A stretch of DNA of 64,000 nucleotides. Source: Actinokineospora terrae. GTDB taxonomy: Bacteria > Actinomycetota > Actinomycetes > Mycobacteriales > Pseudonocardiaceae. The notes below the pieces were generated by a model. It was not told where the DNA came from, made no database searches, and was given only the letters and a program-made list of their open reading frames with translations. Every line of letters starts with the position of its first letter. Position 1 is the stretch's first letter. Of this stretch, positions 1 through 8,656 are shown piece after piece. The stretch lies in assembly GCF_900111175.1 (NCBI RefSeq), contig NZ_FOGI01000003.1, positions 553,116 to 617,115 of the forward strand, in the 5' to 3' direction. Made by a program: the position numbers and the translations under genes.

Positions 1-11
1 GCCAAGCCCTA

Positions 12-80
12 TTGACAGATCGTCCTGGTCGATAGGTTCAGAGATGGGGCCCCGGGCCCCGGGAGGGTGGGCCCCCGGAG
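12..80 (+). other. Intergenic fragment with promoter-like TTGACA/TAGGTT and G-rich tail
   Basis: TTGACA (12-17) is followed after 15 bases by TAGGTT (33-38), then a run rich in GGGGCCCCGGG and GGGTGGG. The same arrangement (TTGACA, 15 bases, TAGGCT, then G/C-rich sequence with GGGTGGGTGGGGG) is seen at 55307-55360. It may be a divergent member of the intergenic element family found elsewhere in the window. The 15-base spacer is short for a sigma-70-type promoter, so promoter function is uncertain. The rest of positions 1-153 shows no gene. Confidence 0.3.
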
Positions 81-153
81 CAGAGTTGATCTTGAGCTGG
101 GTGGTGGCGGCGGGGGCGTGGAGGGTGGGGAGTGGTTGAGGATTGTTGTGGGG

Positions 154-2508
154 CTAGGGGATTACGGGTTCTGCGGCGGGGGTTTGGGGGGTGGTGACCA
201 GGTCTCGGAGTTGGGACAAGAGGTCGGGGCGGCTGGTGGCGCCTAGGCGGGAGCGCATGCGGGCCATGTGGTGTTCGACGGTTTTGGCGGAGATGAAGAG
301 GCGGTCGCCGACCTGTTTGTAGGTTAGGCCGGAGAGGACTAGTTCGGCTACCTGGAGTTCGCGGCCGCTGAGGGGCGATTCCGGGGGGTCGTCGCGGGTG
401 GGGGTGGGTTGGAGGGTTCTGGCGCAGTCGAGGAGGGCGAGCATGCGTTTTCGGTCGGGGGTGCGGGTGGCGGCCTGGCCCGCGAGGCGGGCGGCGTCCC
501 AGTGCAGGCCTGCGGTGTGCAGGGCGCGGGCGGCTGACTCGACACGGGGGGCGTTGATCGTCCCCGCGAGGATGTCGAGCCAGCAGCGGGCGGCCTCGGT
601 CAGGGCCATCGGGAACTGGTCGGTGAAGGCGCTCAGGAAGTCGACGTGTTCGCGGGCCTGGGGGATGCGGGACGCGGTGATCTCGGCGTGGAATGCCTGC
701 CAGCGCGGGAAAGCGGACCACGCGGGCGGGTTGCCGAGCGCGTCGAGCAGGGTCCAGGCGCGGTCGAGGTGGGGGGCGAGGCGGTCGCTGTCGCCGAGGC
801 GGGCGGCGGCGATGGCGAACTCGCCGAGGGGCAGCAGGGTGAACAGGTCGATGTCGTGGCGCACGACGGCCTCGTTGGCCTGGTCCCACCCCCGGCGCAA
901 CGTTGCGAGATCACCGGCTCGGCGTGCGGTTCCAACAGCCAGGCCGACAACGAACAGGTGGTCACGAGGAGTTCGCGCCGGCTCCGGCACCGGCACCGAC
1001 TCGCCGCGCAACAGTGCGGCCCAGGCGGCCAGCAGCGCGTGCCTGGTGCGCAGCAGCTCACCGCCGGTGCAGGCCCGGGCGAGCAGCGGTTCGGCGATGC
1101 CGGTCGCGCCGGTGTGCATGGCGAGGATGGCGCCCAGCGCGGCCGGGCTGTCGGGCACCAGCACGTCCCGCCCGACCGGCTCCATGACCTCCGCCGCCCT
1201 GACCACAGTGGACAGTGCGGTACCGTCGCCGGTGATCGAGTCGACGATCCCCTTGGCGGCCAACGAGATCGCCGTGTTGAACAACGTCGGCGGCGCGGCG
1301 CCGTCGACCGGCATGGCCGACTTGGCCTCAGCGAGCCTGCCCGTCGCCGCGAGGCCGATGGCGGCGAACGCACCCGAACCCGCCCACCGGTACAACTCCG
1401 CGCTGCGCGTCGTCTGACCCCGGTGCGCCAGCGCGGCGGCGGCGACGAGGGCGGCCCGAGGCTCACCAGCGGCCAGGAGCGTGTCCGCCCGGCGCAACGC
1501 GGCATCCAGGTCACCCGCACGGGCCTCGGCCTCAGCCCGACCGACCTCGTCAACGGGGTGGCCGGCGTTCTCCGCCGCCTGGTGGAGCCGCACCGCGAAC
1601 CCCGGCTCCGCCTCGGCAGCGGCAGCCGCGTAGACAGCCCCCGCCGCCGGTCCGGACGCGGAGGCGGCCAAGAGCGCGGCCGCGAACTCCCCGGTCGGCC
1701 CGGTGCGGGTCAGGCGCAACTCCGCCAACCCGCCGAGCACAGCGGTGCGCTGGTCAGCGGGCACCAGCGCCCGCAGCACCGCGGCGGCCAACGGCAGCAA
1801 CGACCCATCAGCGGCGAGCAACCCCGTCGCCCGGGCCTCATCGACAAGGGCCGCGGCCTCGGTCGTCGGCACGCCCAGCAGCCCGGCGAGCAACGTTGCG
1901 TCGGCGTTGACCTCGGCGGCCAACAGTGCGCGGACCTGGTTGCCGGTCAGCTGGTCCAGGTCGAGCCGGAACTCGTCGACGGCGGCGGCCGGAACGGTGT
2001 CCTGCCCGGCGCCCAGGTGCGGCGCGAGCCGGTGCACCAGCCCCGGGACGCCACCGGTGTTGGCATGCACGAACGCGGCCCGACTGGTGTCAACCCCAAG
2101 GGCCGCAAGACATGCAGCGGTACGACCGACATCGAACGCCCGCAGGACAACCTGTCCCCGCAACCGCCCCAACAACGCCGTGAGCCCAGCAGGCCGTGGC
2201 CGGGGCCGCGCGGCGACGACCAACCCAGCGGACTCGTCCGCCAGATGATCCTCCAGTGCAGCGAAGTCCTTGTCACACAACAGATGCGCGTCATCGACGA
2301 GCACGAGCCCACCCGACACACCGCGCCGGTAGCGGTGCGCCCCATCCGCCGTGGCAAGCAGATCGAGCAACGCACTCTTGCCGTACCCGCCGGGCGCGAT
2401 GACAGCGAGCCGTACCGGAGCGAGTTCACCACCGGTGATAGCCCCGCACAACCTCCGCGTCGGCTCGTCCAGCACCAGCTCGTCAGGCCCGGCGTGCCCG
2501 GGGATCAC
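154..2508 (-). CDS. LuxR-family regulator with N-terminal P-loop ATPase (IniR-like)
   Basis: A 784-residue regulator of the large LuxR type. A Walker A motif lies at residues 38-45 (APGGYGKS), and VLVDDAH about 30 residues further on resembles Walker B. A long alanine-rich helical middle follows. The C-terminus carries a LuxR/GerE helix-turn-helix from about residue 715 (SGRELQVAELVLSG, SAKTVEHHMARMRSRLG). The start is GTG. The gene lies 28 bases downstream of the Hsp70-like gene on the same strand, and both are divergent from iniBAC. That placement matches IniR (Rv0339c) beside mycobacterial iniBAC, so I infer it controls the ini genes, probably through a ligand sensed by the ATPase and helical region. 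LuxR class is certain; IniR orthology is inferred from context. Confidence 0.8.
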   Translation of the reverse strand: MIPGHAGPDELVLDEPTRRLCGAITGGELAPVRLAVIAPGGYGKSALLDLLATADGAHRYRRGVSGGLVLVDDAHLLCDKDFAALEDHLADESAGLVVAARPRPRPAGLTALLGRLRGQVVLRAFDVGRTAACLAALGVDTSRAAFVHANTGGVPGLVHRLAPHLGAGQDTVPAAAVDEFRLDLDQLTGNQVRALLAAEVNADATLLAGLLGVPTTEAAALVDEARATGLLAADGSLLPLAAAVLRALVPADQRTAVLGGLAELRLTRTGPTGEFAAALLAASASGPAAGAVYAAAAAEAEPGFAVRLHQAAENAGHPVDEVGRAEAEARAGDLDAALRRADTLLAAGEPRAALVAAAALAHRGQTTRSAELYRWAGSGAFAAIGLAATGRLAEAKSAMPVDGAAPPTLFNTAISLAAKGIVDSITGDGTALSTVVRAAEVMEPVGRDVLVPDSPAALGAILAMHTGATGIAEPLLARACTGGELLRTRHALLAAWAALLRGESVPVPEPARTPRDHLFVVGLAVGTARRAGDLATLRRGWDQANEAVVRHDIDLFTLLPLGEFAIAAARLGDSDRLAPHLDRAWTLLDALGNPPAWSAFPRWQAFHAEITASRIPQAREHVDFLSAFTDQFPMALTEAARCWLDILAGTINAPRVESAARALHTAGLHWDAARLAGQAATRTPDRKRMLALLDCARTLQPTPTRDDPPESPLSGRELQVAELVLSGLTYKQVGDRLFISAKTVEHHMARMRSRLGATSRPDLLSQLRDLVTTPQTPAAEPVIP

Positions 2509-2536
2509 CGGCCACTCCGGTCGCGGAGTCTCGGGA

Positions 2537-3799
2537 TCACCGGTCGCCCCGGCGGCCGAGGCGGAAGCGGCGGGGTGGGGGTTCGAGGGGGATGACCTCG
2601 ATCGGCGGGCGCGGCGGGGGGTCGTCTGTCACGTCTAGTCCATCCACAGTGGAATCCAGAACCGGGAACAACGCTGGCTCGCTCTCCGGGTCTGGCAGGG
2701 GTTTCACCGCCGCGGCGGGGAGTTCGGGAAGCGGCGCGACGGGGGCCAGGGCCAACGCCGCTCCCCTGGCGGCCGCGGTGGCGGGGTCGTCGAGCACCGG
2801 GCCGGGGGCCAGGGAGGCGACGAGGGGGATCTTGGCGGTACCGCCCGCGACGACCGCGGTGGGGGCCTGGCCGAGCATGGCGCGGGTGGCGGCCAGCGCG
2901 GGCAGGAGCACCGGGGCGGCCAGGTCGACGAGTTCGGCGCGGGTGACGGTGACGTCCGTGCGCAGGTGGGGCACGGGGACGCGGACCTCGGTCGCGGCGG
3001 AGAGGCGCTCCTTGGCGGTGGCGCAGGCGGCGCGGAAGGCGGTGAGCAGGGCCGGGTCGGGCTGGCGGGTCAGCACGGCCGTCGTCTCGAGGTCGGTGCC
3101 GCCGGTGATCGCCGCCGGTGGGGTCGCCGAGGTGACGACGTGCCGGTAGAGCGCGTCGTCGACCGCGGCGCCTGCGCGAGGGGTCACACCATGGGCAACG
3201 ACGTCGAAGGCCACCGGGTTACGCACGAGTAGCGCGTGGTCGGCCCGGTGCCCGCCGAGCAGGGACACCACCAGCGGCGTTCCCGCGGGCACGGGGGTCT
3301 CGGCGTGGTGCGCCTCGGCGGCCGCGGTCACGGTCGGCAGCAGGACGACCCCGGGCAGCCCGGCGTCGGCGAGCGCGTCGGCCAGCAGCCCCCGCCGGTA
3401 TGACCCCCACTCAGGTGGGTGGGTGACTGCCAACCGGCTCGGCGGCCCGCCCTCGGCATCGGCCACCACGTCGACGACCCACCCGACGAGCGCGGCGACC
3501 AGGTTCTCCGCCGGGTAGAGCTCGCCGGCGACCAGCACCGGGACGTCGTCGCCGACCCGGTCGAGCACCGCGCGGGCGATCCGGTCCGGCTGCTCGACCC
3601 CAGCCCGCTCCGCGGCCGCGCCGACCAGCACCTCCCCCTGCGGTCCCAGGAAGATGGCCGAGGGCAGCCAGCGCGCGGAACCGTCGAGCGCGACCACCTC
3701 GACCGGCCCGAAGCCCGCCCCGACCCGCCTGCGCACGGCGGCGGCGCACCGGGTGCGGCCGATGTCGACGCCGAGCACGTACGGCGGGGAACCGGGCAT
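2537..3799 (-). CDS. Hsp70-like ATPase-domain protein
   Basis: A 420-residue member of the actin/Hsp70 fold. The N-terminus has a phosphate-1-type loop (VLGVDIGRTRCAAAV) followed by blocks that fit the Hsp70 nucleotide-binding domain (LAVTHPPEWGSYRR, a VLLPTVTAAAEAHH stretch, and AVVAGGTAKIPLV resembling the adenosine motif). It is far shorter than DnaK (about 610 residues) and lacks a recognisable substrate-binding domain. A Pro/acidic-rich tail ends in basic residues. ATG 3799 is chosen because GGAGG precedes it and the fold begins at once; an upstream in-frame start would add 30 residues of poor quality. It is likely co-transcribed with the LuxR regulator downstream. Pairing of a truncated Hsp70 with ini genes suggests a role in the same envelope-stress response, but that is inference. 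Confidence 0.75.
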   Translation of the reverse strand: MPGSPPYVLGVDIGRTRCAAAVRRRVGAGFGPVEVVALDGSARWLPSAIFLGPQGEVLVGAAAERAGVEQPDRIARAVLDRVGDDVPVLVAGELYPAENLVAALVGWVVDVVADAEGGPPSRLAVTHPPEWGSYRRGLLADALADAGLPGVVLLPTVTAAAEAHHAETPVPAGTPLVVSLLGGHRADHALLVRNPVAFDVVAHGVTPRAGAAVDDALYRHVVTSATPPAAITGGTDLETTAVLTRQPDPALLTAFRAACATAKERLSAATEVRVPVPHLRTDVTVTRAELVDLAAPVLLPALAATRAMLGQAPTAVVAGGTAKIPLVASLAPGPVLDDPATAAARGAALALAPVAPLPELPAAAVKPLPDPESEPALFPVLDSTVDGLDVTDDPPPRPPIEVIPLEPPPRRFRLGRRGDR

Positions 3800-4093
3800 G
3801 GCGGTCGGTCCTCCTCGTCGGTCACGGGTGCCCCAGTTCGTACCAGGCGACCATCCCCCGTCAGCAACCCCGAGTGGTAGGCACAACACTCCCTAACCCC
3901 CTAATAGGTGAATAGTCACCGACCCATCAGTGGGGGATTGAGACAGGGAGTGATCCCCGATGGCAGCGTCCGCCATCCGGCCTACCGTTGGTGATCATCC
4001 GCCAGGGTCGATGCCCCCGGTCCCCTCGCGGAGGGAATCGGCGCAGGTAGCCGAGTCCCGTCCCCGCCAGTCCCCACCCCCCGAGGAGAAGCG
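3800..4093. promoter_or_regulatory. Divergent promoter region between Hsp70/LuxR and iniBAC
   Basis: This 294-base gap separates two divergent units. It is less GC-rich than its surroundings around 3885-3935. An inverted repeat GGGGAT/ATCCCC spans 3933-3958 and could be an operator or the stem of a leader. GAGGAG at 4083-4088 is the ribosome binding site for the iniB TTG start. Mycobacterial iniB has a strongly regulated promoter in the equivalent place. No promoter hexamers were assigned with confidence. Confidence 0.4.
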
Positions 4094-5449
4094 TTGTCCA
4101 GCTCCGGCTCCGGCCAGCCCACCCAGGCCGCCCAGCCCGTCGCGCCGTCCGAGCCGGTCGCGGCCCCCACCGACCTGCCCGTCGAGTCCGGCCAGACCCT
4201 GCACGAGTTCGTGCTCGGCCTGATCTCCGACGACGCCGCGCGCACCGCCTTCGCCGCCGACCCCACCGGCGCCCTGTCCGGCGCGGGCCTCGGCGCCGTC
4301 TCCGTGCAGGACCTGCAGGACGCGCTGCCCTACGTCGCCGACTACGCCCCCGCCGCCGACCTGCACGCGGTGTCGCAGGTCCTGACCTCGGCGACCACGG
4401 TCACCGGCGACGTCGACCCGAGCGCGGCCGCCGGTCAGCTGGACCTGGGCTCCGACTGGTTCTCCAGCACCAGCGCGCTCGACCTCACCGACGGCCTGCA
4501 CGCGGTCACCGCGGGCGCCACCGAGGACCTCGGCTACGCCGCCGACCTCACCGCGCACGACTCGCTGGTCGGGGCGTTCGCGCTGGAATCCGAGCAGGTC
4601 AACGGTTCCGGCCAGGTCGCGGTGTCCGAGGACGGCTTCGCGGCCGCCGCGGGCTCGGACTTCGGTTCGGTCACCGCCGCGGCCAACACCGCCGGTGCCG
4701 CCGCCGGGGTGGACGCCGCCGGGTTCGCCTTCGGCGCCGACCTCGATGTGTCCTCTGTGGACTACCTGGACGCCTCGGACCCGACCGCCGCGCTCGACGC
4801 CGTCGCCCTGCCCACCGTCGAGGTGAGCGCCGCGGGCACCGGCTCACTGAGCAGCGCGGGCCTGACCGACCGGTTCGACCTGCCCGCCATCGACCCCACC
4901 GGTGCGCTGGACACCGACTCGTTGCGCGGCACCGACCTCACCGCGGGCACCGTTGCGGACTTCGTCAGCTCCGGCGGCGAGCTGCTGCACGGCTCGCCGA
5001 CCGACCTCGGCGGCTTCCTCACCGGTGCCTCGCCGTTGACCGAGGTCGAGGAGATCAGCGAGCACCTGCGGGCCACCCTGCCGCAGCCGGTTCCCGCACC
5101 GGAGCCCGCGCAGCACCTCCCGGTCGACACCGGTGCGCTGCCCGAGCTCCCGGAGCTGCCCGGTCACCTGCCCGCGCTGCCCGGCGACCACCTGCCGCAG
5201 CTGCCCGGCGGTCTCCCGCAGCTGCCGACCGACCTGCCCCAGCTCCCGCACCTGCCGCAGCTCCCGGTCGACCTGCCGCACCTGCCCCAGCTCCCGGTGG
5301 AGGTGCCGGACCTGCCGGTGGCCAACCCGCTGCCCGAGGTGGCCAGCCACGTGTCCCACGGAGTGGGCGGCCTGACCGACGGCGTGCTCGGCGGTCACGA
5401 CCTGCCCGACGTCGGCGGTCTCACCGGTGACCTGGACCTCGGCCACTGA
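4094..5449 (+). CDS. iniB: IniB-like protein with Leu-Pro repeat tail
   Basis: A 451-residue protein whose first 70 residues match the IniB N-terminal domain: a helix with TLHEFVLGLISDDAARTAFAADP, then a Gly-Ala-rich turn and LQDALPYVADYAP. The middle is low-complexity Ala/Gly/Asp/Ser sequence. Residues from about 345 to 420 form an LPxLPxxLPQLP-type repeat that could be an extended rod. No signal peptide or membrane segment is seen. The start is TTG, five bases after GAGGAG. It is the first gene of iniB-iniA-iniC. In mycobacteria IniB is a Gly/Ala-rich protein of uncertain function, strongly induced by inhibitors of cell-wall synthesis such as isoniazid and ethambutol. Assignment rests on the N-terminal domain plus operon position; the Leu-Pro tail differs from mycobacterial IniB. 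Confidence 0.85.
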   Translation: MSSSGSGQPTQAAQPVAPSEPVAAPTDLPVESGQTLHEFVLGLISDDAARTAFAADPTGALSGAGLGAVSVQDLQDALPYVADYAPAADLHAVSQVLTSATTVTGDVDPSAAAGQLDLGSDWFSSTSALDLTDGLHAVTAGATEDLGYAADLTAHDSLVGAFALESEQVNGSGQVAVSEDGFAAAAGSDFGSVTAAANTAGAAAGVDAAGFAFGADLDVSSVDYLDASDPTAALDAVALPTVEVSAAGTGSLSSAGLTDRFDLPAIDPTGALDTDSLRGTDLTAGTVADFVSSGGELLHGSPTDLGGFLTGASPLTEVEEISEHLRATLPQPVPAPEPAQHLPVDTGALPELPELPGHLPALPGDHLPQLPGGLPQLPTDLPQLPHLPQLPVDLPHLPQLPVEVPDLPVANPLPEVASHVSHGVGGLTDGVLGGHDLPDVGGLTGDLDLGH

Positions 5450-5465
5450 GCCACCCCGCGGTGAG

Positions 5466-5496
5466 GGCGGGGTCTGTCCCAGCGACGGGCCCCGCC
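5466..5496 (+). terminator. Hairpin between iniB and iniA
   Basis: GGCGGGG (5466-5472) pairs with CCCCGCC (5490-5496), with a further CCC/GGG pair inside, followed by TTCTTC. It lies 17 bases after the iniB stop and 43 bases before the iniA start. It could be a leaky terminator or a processing site that lets iniB message exceed iniAC message. The downstream pyrimidine run is short, so read-through is expected. Confidence 0.5.
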
Positions 5497-5538
5497 TTCT
5501 TCACCTATCCGGGGGAACAGGGCATCCTCGAAAGGGTG

Positions 5539-7227
5539 ATGACCGTGCCCCCCTGGGTGGACCTGTTGGACGACACGATCCGCGCCTGCGCGACCCACGA
5601 GCGCCACGACCTGGTCGACCGGCTGCTCGACCGGCGCGCGGGTCTGCTGGAGCCGGGTCGCCGCGTGGTGGTCGCGGGCTACCCGGGCAAGGGCAAGAGC
5701 CACCTGGTGAACGCCCTGGTCGGGGCCGAGGTGTGCCCGGTCGGCGATGACCTGACCACGCTCGCCCCGACGTTCGTCCGGCACGCGGACAGACCCACCC
5801 CGGTGCTGGCGCCGTCCGGCCACTCGCCGCGCGAGGTCGGGCTGCCGCGCGCGCTGCTCGGCGCCGGGCTGGTGCTGGTCGACTCCCCCGGTTTCGGCGC
5901 GCCGGGCTGCCCGCGGACCACGCGGGCGCTGGCGGTGCTGGCCGACGCCGACGCGGTGCTGGTGGTCACCGACGCGACCAGCGAGCTCAGCGCGCTCGAG
6001 TTGGAGCTGCTCACGCACGTCAGCAGGCTGTGCCCGACGGTGCTGGTGGCGCTCACCAAGATCGACCTGGTGCCCGGGTGGCGCCGGGTCGCCGAGGTCG
6101 ACCGCGGCAGGCTCGCCGAGGCCGGGGTGGTCGCGCCGCTGGTGCCGGTGTCGTCGGTGCTGCGCGCGGCCGCGGTGCGCAGCGAGGACGCCGAGCTGAA
6201 CAAGGAGTCCGGGTTCGCCGAGCTGATCGGCTGCCTGCGCCGCGACGTGCTGGCCGACCCGGCGCGGGTGGCCGCGCGGGCCGCGGCGGCGACCAGCGGG
6301 ATGGCGCTCGAGCAGCTGATCACCCCGTTGCGCGCGGAGTTCGACGCCGGGCTCGCACCCACCGACACCCGGGCGCTGGCCGAGTGGCAGTCGGCCGGAC
6401 GCCGGGTGGAACGGCTGCAGCGGGAGAGCGCGCGCTGGCAGACGCAGCTGGCAGACGACGTCGGGGACCTGTTGGCGGACCTGGACTTCGACCTGCGCGA
6501 GCGCACCAGGCGGATTCTGCGCGAGGTCGACGACTACTTCGACGCGGCCGACCCGGGCACCGTGTGGGAGGAGTTCGGCGACTGGATGCACGACTCGCTG
6601 ACGGCGGTGGCCGAGGTCAACTCGGGGTGGCTGGTGGAACGGTTCGAGTGGATCGCGACCCGGGTCGCGCGGCAGGCGTTGCCCGGCAACGATGTCGTCC
6701 CGAATGAGTTGTTGCGCGCGTTGGGCGGGAGCTGGCACGACGACCTGCGCAAACCCAACATTGAGCGCTTCTCCCCGGCGCAGAAGGTGTTCGTCGGGTT
6801 GCGCGGCTCCTACAGCGGCCTGCTGATGTCCGGTCTGGCGACGACGCTGGCGGGCCTGCCGCTGATCAACCCGATCTCGCTCGGCGCGGGTGCGGCGTTC
6901 GGCGCGCGCAGTGTCTTCGAGGAGCGCGGCGCCCGGCTCAAGCGGCGCCAGGCGGTGGCCAAGACCGCGGCGCAGCGGCACGTCGACGACTTCTTCCTGC
7001 GCTACGGCAAGGAAGCCAAGGACGCGACCCGCACGGTGCACCGCGCGCTGCGGGACCGCTGCACCGAGGTCGCGCACTCCCTGCGCGAGGCGGCGGCGGA
7101 GTCGGCGCGGGTGATCAAGACCGAGCTGGAGGCCGAGTCGGCCCGCAACACCGCCCGGCTCACCCAGGTCCGGCGGGACCTCGAACGCCTGCTGGCGCTG
7201 CGCACGCGCATCGAGGCCGCCCGGTGA
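5539..7227 (+). CDS. iniA: Dynamin-like GTPase IniA
   Basis: A 562-residue dynamin-like GTPase. G1 is GYPGKGKS (residues 47-54), G3 is DSPG starting at residue 115, and G4 is TKID (173-176). Long helices follow. A hydrophobic stretch around residues 415-455 (GLLMSGLATTLAGLPLINPISLG) fits the membrane-touching paddle described for mycobacterial IniA. The C-terminus is a basic coiled-coil-like helix. IniA remodels membranes and contributes to tolerance of cell-wall drugs. ATG 5539 is used; GTG 5536 and GTG 5545 are alternatives, and 5545 is better spaced from AAAGGG. The gene lies after an intergenic hairpin and seven bases ahead of iniC. Confidence 0.88.
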   Translation: MTVPPWVDLLDDTIRACATHERHDLVDRLLDRRAGLLEPGRRVVVAGYPGKGKSHLVNALVGAEVCPVGDDLTTLAPTFVRHADRPTPVLAPSGHSPREVGLPRALLGAGLVLVDSPGFGAPGCPRTTRALAVLADADAVLVVTDATSELSALELELLTHVSRLCPTVLVALTKIDLVPGWRRVAEVDRGRLAEAGVVAPLVPVSSVLRAAAVRSEDAELNKESGFAELIGCLRRDVLADPARVAARAAAATSGMALEQLITPLRAEFDAGLAPTDTRALAEWQSAGRRVERLQRESARWQTQLADDVGDLLADLDFDLRERTRRILREVDDYFDAADPGTVWEEFGDWMHDSLTAVAEVNSGWLVERFEWIATRVARQALPGNDVVPNELLRALGGSWHDDLRKPNIERFSPAQKVFVGLRGSYSGLLMSGLATTLAGLPLINPISLGAGAAFGARSVFEERGARLKRRQAVAKTAAQRHVDDFFLRYGKEAKDATRTVHRALRDRCTEVAHSLREAAAESARVIKTELEAESARNTARLTQVRRDLERLLALRTRIEAAR

Positions 7228-7234
7228 GAACACC

Positions 7235-8263
7235 GTGACCGACCTGCCCACGATCACCTGGGGCCTGCTCGAACGGGCCGTGCGCGAGGCACCCCCCGCG
7301 GCGCACATCGCCGACGACTGGCTGGGGCGCTTGGGAGGGCCGGTGCGCGTGGGGATCACCGGTGCCCCGGGCGTGGGGCGTTCGACGGTGGCGCAAGCGT
7401 TGGCGGGTACCCAGTTCGAGGTCGTCGAGGGCGACGACGCGGTCCGGCTGCACCTGGTGCGACGGCCGGACGAGCCAGTCGCAACCGATGCCGTGTCCAC
7501 CATCGTGGTGCTGGCCCGGGCGGACGAACTGGGCGGCGGCCGGGTCGACGCTGTCGCGGCAGCTGCTCGGGTCGCGGCCCGACACGTCCAGGGCGACCTG
7601 GGGGAACAGTGCCAGACGGCGGTGGCGGTCGCGGCGTTGCCCGCGGTGGGCGGCCTGCGGTTGACCAGGGACGACGCTGCCGCGCTCGCAACGTTGGCCA
7701 GCGAGCCGGACACGTTGCTGTCGGTGGACCGGCTGCGGGCCAGGGTGGGCGACGCGTTGCCCGCGAAGCTGGGGATCTTCGGCGTGCGGGTGGCGGTCGA
7801 GCTGGTCAGGCAGGGTGCGGCGGTGCCGTCCGGGTTGGTGCACCACAGCGGCGTGCAGGACCTGCTGGACGCGATCGGCACCCACTTCCTGGCCAGGTCC
7901 GCGGTGTTGCGGGCGCGGGCGGCGTTGCTCGCGATCACCCCGGCGTTGCGCGGCCACCCGCTGTCGGCCGAGGTGGAACGGGTGCTCGCCAGCGCCCACG
8001 AACCCCGTGAGCTGCGGCTGCTCGCGGCGATCGACGCGGGCCGGGTCAGCTTCGGCGACCGGGACGAGGAGGCGCGGCACCTGCTCGGCGCGCGCGGCAC
8101 GTCCCCCGCCGCCAGGCTCGCGGTTAGCGGCGACCCCTTCCGGGCACACCTGCGCTGGCAGGCGCTCACCGAGTCCCCCGACCACACCCACGCCGAACAG
8201 CGGGCGGCGGCGGTGGTCGCCAGGAGTTGCGAGGCGCTGGTCGCGGTGGGCGCCGTCGAATAG
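7235..8263 (+). CDS. iniC: IniC-like dynamin-family protein
   Basis: A 342-residue partner of IniA, starting at GTG seven bases after the iniA stop and so surely co-transcribed. The P-loop region reads GAPGVGRS (residues 43-50). The usual Walker A lysine is replaced by arginine, which should weaken or abolish ordinary GTP binding. A clear NKxD/TKxD motif is not seen. The rest is alpha-helical and Ala/Leu-rich with no membrane segment. It is shorter than mycobacterial IniC (about 490 residues). Mycobacterial IniC is required with IniA for full function. It is best read as a non-catalytic or regulatory dynamin-like partner; identity rests on gene order and the remnant GTPase domain. Confidence 0.75.
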   Translation: MTDLPTITWGLLERAVREAPPAAHIADDWLGRLGGPVRVGITGAPGVGRSTVAQALAGTQFEVVEGDDAVRLHLVRRPDEPVATDAVSTIVVLARADELGGGRVDAVAAAARVAARHVQGDLGEQCQTAVAVAALPAVGGLRLTRDDAAALATLASEPDTLLSVDRLRARVGDALPAKLGIFGVRVAVELVRQGAAVPSGLVHHSGVQDLLDAIGTHFLARSAVLRARAALLAITPALRGHPLSAEVERVLASAHEPRELRLLAAIDAGRVSFGDRDEEARHLLGARGTSPAARLAVSGDPFRAHLRWQALTESPDHTHAEQRAAAVVARSCEALVAVGAVE

Positions 8264-8326
8264 CGGCTGGTCCCACCCCGGGATACCGTCGTCCCGGTCA
8301 CCCGTGGTGGATGAGGAGTTGCCAGC

Positions 8327-8656
8327 GTGCTGTGGGGTTCTGGACACGACCGGCTGCTCGCGTTCGTCTACCGCTGTGTCGGCTGCTGCGTCGTTGACCA
8401 GCGGTTGGTCAACGACCTGACCGTCGAGGTCGTCGCCTCCCTGCACGAGCGGCCCGACATCGACGACGACGGCGACCGCGACCGGGTGGTCGACCGGCTG
8501 GTCTCCGCGCTGGCCCCGCACGCCGATCCCGACACCATCCAGGCCGCCGTGCGGTTCGCCGCGTGGCTCGACCTGGTGCCGCGCGGGGGCGCCGACCCGC
8601 ACACCAAGGTGGGCGCGGTCCGGCGGTTCACCCGGCACCTGCCCGTCTTGGCATGA
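8327..8656 (+). CDS. Small hypothetical protein
   Basis: A 109-residue protein starting at GTG with GAGGAG about ten bases ahead. It contains a cysteine pair (GCCVVDQRL) and helical sequence with acidic and basic residues; there is no signal peptide or membrane segment. Its stop overlaps the ATG of the next gene (ATGA), so the two are translationally coupled. Family not recognised. Confidence 0.6.
   Translation: MLWGSGHDRLLAFVYRCVGCCVVDQRLVNDLTVEVVASLHERPDIDDDGDRDRVVDRLVSALAPHADPDTIQAAVRFAAWLDLVPRGGADPHTKVGAVRRFTRHLPVLA

Noticed and set aside
5395..8301. A 968-codon open frame antisense to iniA and iniC
   Set aside because: It lies exactly opposite iniA and iniC, which have clear GTPase motifs. 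Its translation is Arg/Gln/Ala-rich noise typical of high-GC third-position bias.
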